10,488 nucleotides of DNA, taken from positions 1 through 10,488 of the forward strand of contig JADGBB010000038.1 of the NCBI GenBank assembly GCA_015231715.1, in the 5' to 3' direction. Under the pieces are notes generated by a model. It ran no database searches and was not told the origin of the DNA. It saw only the letters and a list, made by a program, of their open reading frames with translations. The position numbers and the translations under genes are program-made. Shown piece by piece: positions 4,800-10,488 of the stretch (its first letter is position 1; each line of letters starts with the position of its first letter). The stretch is from Candidatus Omnitrophota bacterium (GTDB taxonomy: Bacteria > Omnitrophota > Koll11 > Tantalellales > Tantalellaceae).

Positions 4800-7367
4800 T
4801 TAATCAATAAAACATATGACTTTTTGAGAAATGATATCAGATATCATGCTAATATGCTTATCATCCGCATCAATTACTTTAATTACTTTTTCATATTTAT
4901 TTGCGGCTGGAACCACTGTTGCCAGCTTATTCGGCATGGACAATATCCATTCTTTATTTAAAATCACATTCTCTTCATCCGGAAAAATTGAAACATAAAA
5001 AATTCCGGTTTCAACAAGATCCTGAAAAAAATGAGCTCCGAAAGACAAGTCAGGCATAAGCCCGCCTTTAGGGAATGCTATTTCACCTAAGATCTTAAAA
5101 TTATTTATTTCACCGAATGCGATAGGCACGCCTAATGAAGGAGTGCTTGTTCCCCATCTGCCAGGTCCCATTAAAAATGTCGGCAAATTATTATTTTTCT
5201 TTATATCGTTATTAATTTTACCGATAGTTCTGGCAATATTGGTTTTTTCCGACACGCTAAGAGAAATATATTCTTCTGGATCTATATAGACTATTCGTTT
5301 TATTCCCTGCAGAATATTTCCTCCGAGAAAACCTCCGTTACTTTTAAAAACTATGTTTTCTTTCGGAATATTTTCAGGTATTCTAACCCTGCCTCCGATC
5401 CCTATAGTCTGTAACGGCCGGCACTGTACAATATTGATCTTATATTTGTCGTGATCGATAAAATTAATTGTGAATTCAATATCTACAGGATAATTGTAAT
5501 TCTTTTCAAGTGTTTTCAGTATTTTGTTCATCACTTGAACAAAATCTCCTTTTGAAACAAAATCATCGAATGTAAGTATCCAATAATCTTCATTTTTGTT
5601 AAGCGCTCTTAACATTTTCATAGCTTCTTCATCTAAAACAGCTATTTTATTTATTTTTATTTCAATATTTTCTTTTATTAATTCCATAAAAGGTACAGTG
5701 GTGATGTGATTTTTATTGATATCGATCAGATCTACGCCTTTCTGAGAAAATTCTCTTATTTTTTCAGCTGACATTTGAGGCCTTAAAAGAGGCTTATCCA
5801 AAGCTACGACTCTGGCATAATCTCCTTCAGTACGATTCACGGCTCTAGTTCCCAGCCCGAACACCAATCTCAACATGCCTGCTTTCGGATCCATCTCGTC
5901 CGACCATACATATGGATTAAATGAAACTCCGACTCCGGCTAGATCCGGGAAAAAATAATTATTATGATGAGCGCCGGAAACTCTTTGTATCAATAAGGCC
6001 ATCTGTTCATCAGCTTGATCAAGACCCCGCTGCAAACGATATGCCAATGCTTCTTCGCTCATAGTACTGGCATAAACTTTTTTTACCGCTTCAACAAATT
6101 GTTCATATCTTTCATCAGGAGAACCTTGATTAGCTACAAAATAACTTTCATATTTCCCCGCAAAAGCATTCCCAAAAGCGTCTTCTAAAAGACTGCTGGA
6201 ACGGATAATTATCGGAGATTGTCCGAAATAATCTATTATTTGCTGGAATTGTTCTACTATCTCTTCCGGGAATCTGCCTTTAAGTATTTCTTTTTCTAGA
6301 ACTTTTGCGGCATGAAAATATCCCTCTTCTTTTTTTTGCTCCATTCGCAGTTTCCACAATCCGTTCTGGATTATATATGTATAAAATACATCAGACCCGA
6401 CATAAAATGAATCATGCGCTTCAGAATAATGCGCCCATTTGACTGAGGGATCTTTTGAAAGTATTTTTCTCGCAAGAAGCATACCTACGGTTTTGCCTCC
6501 GATAAACCCTGTGCCAACTAATCTTGATTTTATTTCTATTAGATCTTCTAATTCAAAATTATTTTCTACTAAAGTCACCATTCTTTCATCTTTAGCCAGC
6601 ATAATCCGGCATAACTCTTTAGCCATTTTTTTCTTTTTGCCGGGAAAAGGTGATTCCAAAAGGTCTTCGGCTTCTAAAAATAATCTGTCCCAATAATCTA
6701 ATGTTCTTACGGCGCTTTCCGCTTTCCAGCTGCCTATACTCGAAAATAATTTTGCCGTACGCACGCTGTCGCTTATCGGAATGAATTTACCGTCTTTCTC
6801 CATATGAGGAAGGAACATCGTAGGCGAGTATCTGTTCCACACTTTTAAAGGATGCACATAACATTTGTTCCCGCGATTAAAAACATCTATAAGCAGCTGA
6901 GTTGTTTCTCTAATGCGGGCTATAGTTTTAAAAGAGTGGCGGTTACGTATTATTGAAAAATATGCGATAGTATCAAGTTCAAAAAGATAGGGGCAAGTTA
7001 TCATAAAAAAGTTCCCTATCATAAGGTCAGTGGCCCACTTAAGCAATAGATCGCTCAAGCAGTCAAAAACATAATAAACCCCTCTGCCTTCTTTTGTGAT
7101 AATATCGTTGATATGCGATGAAAAAGATTCAAACCCGCTATGTCCGTCCAAATTATATATCTCAATTTTTTCATGGGGCTCGATGACAGGGTCATGTTCG
7201 GCAAACCTTATATAAACGATACGTTTGCCTGTTTCTATAGCACTTGCAACATAAGGGGCAACAAAATCTCTGTAATCCTGGATCTCATCGATTTGCCAGA
7301 CAACATTATCCCCTGTTCTTAACTGGGTGATTATTTCGTCTAATCCTTTAACTCCGGTAGTCGCCAT
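4800..7367 (-). CDS. Composite PEP/pyruvate-binding (PPDK_N ATP-grasp) protein with KaiC-like N-terminus
   Basis: An 855-aa cytoplasmic protein in three parts. Residues about 1-170 resemble a KaiC/RecA-type domain (TGVKGLDEII at 4-13; YYVFDCLSDLLLKW at 98-111 in the Walker B position). The Walker A loop is missing, since RTGDNVVWQIDE has no GK(T/S), so ATP hydrolysis there is unlikely. Residues about 285-653 are the ATP-grasp domain of PEP synthase and pyruvate phosphate dikinase. They show GKTVGM (291-296), IIIRSSSLLEDAFGNAFAGK (386-405), the FGLGTRAVNRTEGDYARVV region (503-521) and the closing VDIEF...IVQCRPLQ (628-653). The phosphohistidine swivel domain and the PEP-binding TIM barrel of true PEP synthase are absent. 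A roughly 200-residue C-terminal region (654-855) with MGPGRWGTSTPSLG (733-746) replaces them; I cannot assign it. It may phosphorylate an unknown substrate or act in signalling. It starts 8 bp after the ANTAR gene, so both are surely one transcript. It is not a standard ppsA and I give no symbol. Confidence 0.8.
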   Translation of the reverse strand: MATTGVKGLDEIITQLRTGDNVVWQIDEIQDYRDFVAPYVASAIETGKRIVYIRFAEHDPVIEPHEKIEIYNLDGHSGFESFSSHINDIITKEGRGVYYVFDCLSDLLLKWATDLMIGNFFMITCPYLFELDTIAYFSIIRNRHSFKTIARIRETTQLLIDVFNRGNKCYVHPLKVWNRYSPTMFLPHMEKDGKFIPISDSVRTAKLFSSIGSWKAESAVRTLDYWDRLFLEAEDLLESPFPGKKKKMAKELCRIMLAKDERMVTLVENNFELEDLIEIKSRLVGTGFIGGKTVGMLLARKILSKDPSVKWAHYSEAHDSFYVGSDVFYTYIIQNGLWKLRMEQKKEEGYFHAAKVLEKEILKGRFPEEIVEQFQQIIDYFGQSPIIIRSSSLLEDAFGNAFAGKYESYFVANQGSPDERYEQFVEAVKKVYASTMSEEALAYRLQRGLDQADEQMALLIQRVSGAHHNNYFFPDLAGVGVSFNPYVWSDEMDPKAGMLRLVFGLGTRAVNRTEGDYARVVALDKPLLRPQMSAEKIREFSQKGVDLIDINKNHITTVPFMELIKENIEIKINKIAVLDEEAMKMLRALNKNEDYWILTFDDFVSKGDFVQVMNKILKTLEKNYNYPVDIEFTINFIDHDKYKINIVQCRPLQTIGIGGRVRIPENIPKENIVFKSNGGFLGGNILQGIKRIVYIDPEEYISLSVSEKTNIARTIGKINNDIKKNNNLPTFLMGPGRWGTSTPSLGVPIAFGEINNFKILGEIAFPKGGLMPDLSFGAHFFQDLVETGIFYVSIFPDEENVILNKEWILSMPNKLATVVPAANKYEKVIKVIDADDKHISMISDIISQKVICFID

Positions 7368-7375
7368 AATTTCCG

Positions 7376-8083
7376 TTATAGTTTGATCTCGTTTGCCAGG
7401 ATAACAGCCTCGGCTATATCTTTCATGCTCACTCTTTTATTCATGCTGGCTTTACGTAAAACATTATAGGCTTCATCTTCTGAAAGATTTTGTGATTTCA
7501 TTAAAACGCCCTTAGCTTTTTCCACCTTTTTTCTTACTTCCAGCTCTTCTTTTATAACTTCGGTTTTTACCATAAGCTCAGTATTGTGAATAGATACCGC
7601 AGCTTGATTAGCAACTGTTATTAACAATGAAATATCTTTTTTAGAGAATTTATATTCGATCGTAGTATAACAGTTTATAACACCAATGACTTTATCTTTA
7701 ACCGTCATCGGTACGCTCAGCATGGAAACCAAGTTTTCTTTTTTTGCTAAACTTTTTTCTTTGTATCTTTCATCTTCAAGGACATTAAGTATCGCTATAG
7801 GAGTTTTTTCTTTTGCGACAAGCCCGACAATCCCTTCTCCGAGTTTTATACTTCGTTCTTTCAGATATTCCGGACTTAAAACCTGTGTAGCTCGTATCGT
7901 TAATTCTTTGGTCTTTTCATCTAAAAGCCATAATGCGCATATTTTAGCTTTCATAACACTTGCTGTAAGACTTACTATCAGCTTTAAGATATCTTCCAAA
8001 TAAAGATCCGAAGTTATAGCTTCACTTATTTGGGAAAGCGTTTCTAGATATTCATCACTAGTTTTTTTTGATTCTCTATTCAT
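7376..8083 (-). CDS. GAF-ANTAR sensor / RNA-binding antiterminator
   Basis: 235 aa. A GAF small-molecule-sensing domain covers about residues 25-167 (LGEGIVGLVAKEKTPIAI and the MLSVPM...VIGVINCYT core). A short coiled linker (168-182) leads to a C-terminal ANTAR domain at about 180-233, with the family pattern VEKAKGVLMKSQNLSEDEAY and LRKASMNKRVSMKDIAEAVI. ANTAR domains bind paired stem-loops in mRNA leaders and prevent termination; relatives control nitrate/nitrite assimilation and ethanolamine use. No receiver domain is present, so the input is the GAF domain, not a histidine kinase. The ATG follows a G-rich GGGGG Shine-Dalgarno-like stretch at short distance. It lies between glnN and the composite ATP-grasp gene, which suggests a role in nitrogen- or energy-responsive expression of this cluster. 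The ligand is unknown. Confidence 0.85.
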   Translation of the reverse strand: MNRESKKTSDEYLETLSQISEAITSDLYLEDILKLIVSLTASVMKAKICALWLLDEKTKELTIRATQVLSPEYLKERSIKLGEGIVGLVAKEKTPIAILNVLEDERYKEKSLAKKENLVSMLSVPMTVKDKVIGVINCYTTIEYKFSKKDISLLITVANQAAVSIHNTELMVKTEVIKEELEVRKKVEKAKGVLMKSQNLSEDEAYNVLRKASMNKRVSMKDIAEAVILANEIKL

Positions 8084-8090
8084 GACGCCC

Positions 8091-8102
8091 CCTATTTATA
8101 GG
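8091..8102 (-). promoter_or_regulatory. Small hairpin partly covering the ANTAR gene ribosome binding site
   Basis: The minus-strand sequence CCTATAAATAGG can pair CCTA with TAGG around a 4-base loop. The GG of the second arm is part of the G-run that serves as the Shine-Dalgarno sequence 5 bases before the ATG. The stem is short and would be weak alone; it directly follows the strong hairpin at 8104-8138 and could stack on it. Confidence 0.3.
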
Positions 8103-8103
8103 C

Positions 8104-8138
8104 CAAAGGGCATAGTGTAAAACACCCTATGCCCTTTG
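8104..8138 (-). other. Strong intercistronic hairpin between glnN and the ANTAR gene
   Basis: CAAAGGGCATAG (8104-8115) and CTATGCCCTTTG (8127-8138) form a perfect 12-bp stem. On the minus-strand RNA the interior can extend by UGU/ACA around a UUU loop, with a two-G bulge. It sits 24 bases after the glnN stop and 20 bases before the next gene. No U-run follows on either strand, so it is not an ordinary intrinsic terminator. It may protect the 3' end of the glnN message, be an RNA-processing point, or attenuate downstream expression. The loop does not match the hexanucleotide A1/G4 loop described for ANTAR targets. Confidence 0.6.
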
Positions 8139-8161
8139 CTCTATTCATTCAGTATTTGATC

Positions 8162-10276
8162 TTAATATACAAACAACATTTCCGCATAATTAGGCAGAGG
8201 CCAGTTTTCATCAGGCAATAAACCTTCAAGCTCATCTACCGCTTCCCTTAATTCACCCATAAGTTTGAGAACATTTTTAGTCGGCTTATGCGTTGCAACA
8301 AGCTTATCAAGCTCATTTGCCGCTGTTATAGCTTTTTCAGTATTTTCAACAACTGCATTCAAAATACCCTTTATTTCTTTCTGCGATATTTTAGCGCTGA
8401 CTGAATGTACAGATTTTATTGTATCAGATAGTGCTCCCTGATAATCAATAGCAACAGGTATTATCATTGTTTTAGCAATATGCACTGCGCAGTTTGCTTC
8501 CATATAAACCGTCTTTTCATAAGCTTCTTTGTATACTTCATTTCTTGCTTTAAATTCTACAGGAGACAAAACACCGTGTCTTGAGAATAGATCTATCAGT
8601 TCCTTATCATTCTCAACAGCAGCAATTGATTCCGGTGTTGTCAATAAATTAGGCAGCCCTCTTTTTTGTGCCTCTTTTTTCCAAGCGTCAGTATAGTTAT
8701 CTCCGTTAAAAAGAATTCTTTTATGTTTTTTTATGATCTTTGAAAGTATAGACTGTAATGTTTTATTAAAATCTTTACCGTCTTTTTTGGCCGCTTCAAG
8801 CTCATCACATATCAAGCTTAAAGAATCTGCTACTATAGTGTTTATTGTTATGTTAGCTCCGGCACAGCTTTGGTTCGACCCGACGGCTCTAAACTCAAAT
8901 TTATTTCCCGTAAAAGCGAAAGGGCTTGTCCTGTTCCTGTCGGTAACATCTCTCGGCAATGTCGGAAGCGAAGTAACACCTATCTTTATTTCGCCGCCTT
9001 GTTTAGAAGATTTCGCTCCGCCTTTTTCTATTTGATCGATGATCTCAGTAAGCTGCTCTCCAAGGAAAATGGAAATTATAGCAGGAGGTGCTTCATTAGC
9101 CCCCAGTCTATGATCGTTCCCGGCTGTTGCCACTGTTGCTCTTAACATATGAGCACCGACATCTACGGCTCTGATAAGCGCGCAAATAACTGTTAAAAAC
9201 TTGGCGTTTTCATGAGGTGTTTCTCCCGGTGAAAGCCAATTTTTACCATCTGGTCCTGCGATCGCCCAGTTATTGTGTTTACCGGAACCGTTAACCCCGG
9301 CATACGGTTTTTCATGCATCAAACATTTAAACCCGTGCTGTTCGGCTACTTCTCTTAAAGTCTGCATAGTTATCATATTATGATCAACTGAAAGATTTAG
9401 TTCTTCGAAAACCGGCGCCAATTCAAACTGAGCAGGAGCAACTTCATTATGTTGTGTTTTAGCCGGTATCCCAAGCTTCCAAAGTTCAGTATTTAGATCT
9501 TCCATAAAAGCTATAACTCTGGGCTTAATAGCGCCAAAATAATGATCTTCCAACTGCTGATGTTTAGCAGGTTTTTTACCGAAAAGAGTTCTTCCTGTCT
9601 GAACAAGATCCGGTCTTAAATAATAATGATCTTCGTCTATCAAAAAATATTCCTGTTCCGCGCCTAATGTAGCATAAGCTCTTTTGCCTTTTGTATCAAT
9701 ACCGAAAAGTCTTGCAAGCCTGCAAACCTGTTCCGACAATGCATCCATCGATCTTAGTAAAGGAGCCTTTTTATCCAATGCTTCTCCGTGATAGCCTATG
9801 AATACCGTTGGTATGCAGAGAATTGCGCCGGAGTCTCCTCTTTTAATGAACGCCGGACTTGTCGGGTCCCATGCTGTGTAGCCTCTAGCTTCAAAAGTTA
9901 CTCTGAGTCCTCCTGAGGGAAAACTTGAAGCATCAGGCTCACCTTGTATCAACTCTTTGCCGGAAAACTTAAGCATAACTCCGCCTTCATTATCAGGCAT
10001 GACGAATGAATCATGTTTTTCAGCTGTTGCTCCTGTAAGCGGCTGGAACCAATGAGTGTAATGAGTAGCACCTTTACTGATAGCCCAAGTTTTCATCGCA
10101 TCCGCAATTTCATCGGCTATAGCAGGCTCTAAAGATATTCTCTCCCTTATTGTTGTGCTTAAAGATTTGTACGCTTTTTCTGAAAGATAATTCCGCATAG
10201 TTTTAATGCTGAAAACATCTTCACCGAATATATCGGATATGCTTTCAATCCCTTCATTTTTAATATTGTTATTCAT
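8162..10276 (-). CDS. glnN: Glutamine synthetase type III
   Basis: ATP-dependent condensation of ammonia and glutamate to glutamine (EC 6.3.1.2). At 704 aa it has the length of the large GSIII class, not the 440-470 aa of GSI. Recognised landmarks in order: THWFQPLTGATAEKHDSF (74-91), FPSGGLRVTFEARGYTAWDP (119-138), which is characteristic of GSIII, the metal/glutamate-binding AEQEYFLID (206-214), KPYAGVNGSGKHNNWA (323-338), and VATAGNDHRLGANEAPPAI (382-400) in the ATP/glutamate site. The C-terminus NWPLPNYAEMLF is typical. The ATG is preceded by AAGGAG at good spacing (10284-10289). There is no adenylylation-loop context as in GSI-beta, and control is more likely by expression or PII. It follows the PII gene by 85 bp, a common nitrogen-assimilation pairing. 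No defects are seen. Confidence 0.96.
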   Translation of the reverse strand: MNNNIKNEGIESISDIFGEDVFSIKTMRNYLSEKAYKSLSTTIRERISLEPAIADEIADAMKTWAISKGATHYTHWFQPLTGATAEKHDSFVMPDNEGGVMLKFSGKELIQGEPDASSFPSGGLRVTFEARGYTAWDPTSPAFIKRGDSGAILCIPTVFIGYHGEALDKKAPLLRSMDALSEQVCRLARLFGIDTKGKRAYATLGAEQEYFLIDEDHYYLRPDLVQTGRTLFGKKPAKHQQLEDHYFGAIKPRVIAFMEDLNTELWKLGIPAKTQHNEVAPAQFELAPVFEELNLSVDHNMITMQTLREVAEQHGFKCLMHEKPYAGVNGSGKHNNWAIAGPDGKNWLSPGETPHENAKFLTVICALIRAVDVGAHMLRATVATAGNDHRLGANEAPPAIISIFLGEQLTEIIDQIEKGGAKSSKQGGEIKIGVTSLPTLPRDVTDRNRTSPFAFTGNKFEFRAVGSNQSCAGANITINTIVADSLSLICDELEAAKKDGKDFNKTLQSILSKIIKKHKRILFNGDNYTDAWKKEAQKRGLPNLLTTPESIAAVENDKELIDLFSRHGVLSPVEFKARNEVYKEAYEKTVYMEANCAVHIAKTMIIPVAIDYQGALSDTIKSVHSVSAKISQKEIKGILNAVVENTEKAITAANELDKLVATHKPTKNVLKLMGELREAVDELEGLLPDENWPLPNYAEMLFVY

Positions 10277-10283
10277 TTATTCT

Positions 10284-10289
10284 CTCCTT
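10284..10289 (-). promoter_or_regulatory. Ribosome binding site of glnN
   Basis: AAGGAG on the minus strand, seven bases before the ATG at 10276-10274, is the clearest Shine-Dalgarno sequence of the nitrogen cluster and supports the chosen start. Confidence 0.7.
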
Positions 10290-10301
10290 ATTTGAATTTT
10301 C

Positions 10302-10307
10302 ATTATA
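10302..10307 (-). promoter_or_regulatory. Possible -10 element in the glnN leader
   Basis: A perfect TATAAT lies 25 bases upstream of the glnN ATG, inside the gap after the PII gene. No acceptable -35 hexamer is found 16-18 bp further up (GTGCAA at 17 bp), and there is no extended -10 TGn. I also saw no sigma-54 GG...GC pattern. It could give glnN a separate weak or activator-dependent promoter. Confidence 0.3.
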
Positions 10308-10309
10308 AA

Positions 10310-10349
10310 CCAAATTCTAAAAATTTGCACAGAATAAATAATATTCATT
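10310..10349 (-). other. Two tandem AT-rich stem-loops upstream of glnN
   Basis: On the minus-strand RNA GAAUGAA/UUUAUUC (7 bp with a G-U pair) is followed after four bases (UGUG) by CAAAUU/AAUUUG (6 bp, loop UUUAG). A tandem pair in a nitrogen-gene leader next to an ANTAR gene recalls ANTAR target layout. Neither loop shows the six-base A1/G4 consensus and both stems are weak, so this is only a structural observation. Confidence 0.25.
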
Positions 10350-10361
10350 CCGGCATTGCTT

Positions 10362-10488
10362 TTACCCTATCGCCTCCGAACCTGTTTCCCTTGTTCTTAT
10401 TCTTATGCAATCCACAAGATCAAGTACAAATATTTTACCATCACCGATTTTGCCGCTGCCTGCACCTTTAACGATAGCATCAATGGTC
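10362..10488 (-). CDS. glnB: PII nitrogen regulatory protein, C-terminal fragment
   Basis: The 3' end of a PII-family gene; its start lies beyond the window edge. The last 41 residues include [19 protein letters not shown], matching the B-loop [10 protein letters not shown] signature of PII, then [14 protein letters not shown] and a TAA stop. PII trimers bind ATP/ADP and 2-oxoglutarate and control ammonium transporters, glutamine synthetase and nitrogen regulators. The residues I can see do not separate GlnB from GlnK, so the symbol is nominal. The T-loop with its modification site is outside the window. The gene stands 85 bp upstream of glnN on the same strand, so a shared message is likely. 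Confidence 0.9.
   Translation of the reverse strand, partial: TIDAIVKGAGSGKIGDGKIFVLDLVDCIRIRTRETGSEAIG

Noticed and set aside
4787..4807. TTG start extending NadE by seven residues
   Set aside because: The extension overlaps the upstream stop, lacks a ribosome site of its own and is not family-like; ATG 4786 has GGAG six bases upstream.
1957..4961. Plus-strand open frames opposite abiEii, abiEi, nadE and the start of the PEP-domain gene, up to 163 aa
   Set aside because: They lie antisense to well-recognised genes, have low-complexity or implausible protein sequence, and show no recognisable domains.
8104..8138. Ordinary intrinsic terminator of glnN
   Set aside because: The stem is strong, but neither strand has a U-run after it.
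8733..9145. Two overlapping plus-strand frames opposite glnN
   Set aside because: They are shadows of the highly conserved glnN coding sequence.

Overview
This is an AT-rich bacterial window in which every supportable gene lies on the minus strand, so the text follows transcription from high to low coordinates. The gene families suggest an uncultured anaerobe-type bacterium: type III glutamine synthetase, PII, a GAF-ANTAR protein and an unusual PEP/pyruvate-binding-domain protein. An Elusimicrobiota- or Omnitrophota-like lineage is my guess at low confidence; no rRNA or tRNA is present to test it.

Right part (10488 to 3098), a nitrogen and cofactor cluster. It starts with the C-terminal end of a PII signal protein cut by the window edge. 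Next is glnN (glutamine synthetase type III), then a GAF-ANTAR putative RNA-binding antiterminator, a large three-part protein, and glutamine-dependent NAD+ synthetase (nadE). The large protein has a degenerate KaiC-like N-terminus, a PpsA/PPDK-type ATP-grasp domain and an unassigned C-terminal region. Gaps are 85, 78, 8 and 13 bp, so the last three genes are almost certainly co-transcribed. The theme is plausible: PII and GlnN sense and make glutamine, NadE consumes glutamine, and the ANTAR protein may link nitrogen or redox signals to transcript elongation. A strong hairpin lies between glnN and the ANTAR gene, and two weak stem-loops lie in the glnN leader.

Middle (3054 to 1578), a defence/stabilisation module. 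This is an AbiEi/AbiEii-type (type IV) toxin-antitoxin pair with an 8-bp gene overlap. A near-consensus promoter (TTGACA, 17 bp, TATATT) precedes it. A long inverted-repeat operator sits directly downstream of the -10, and a second small palindrome sharing the same half-site lies just upstream of the -35.

Left part (1437 to 335) is a Fic-domain gene. Its promoter overlaps a tandem 12-bp repeat and predicts a leaderless message. The natural ATG reading frame (1396) is interrupted by an in-frame TAA at codon 15, although family-like protein sequence continues on both sides. The gene is therefore probably a recent pseudogene, or is expressed from a poor TTG start.

The leftmost 334 bases carry no gene. 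They hold two mutually exclusive hairpins and a stretch next to the fic stop that resembles repeat sequence. The clearest leads are the fic nonsense codon with its operator/promoter overlap, the abiE operator layout, and the composite PEP/pyruvate-binding-domain protein beside the ANTAR gene.
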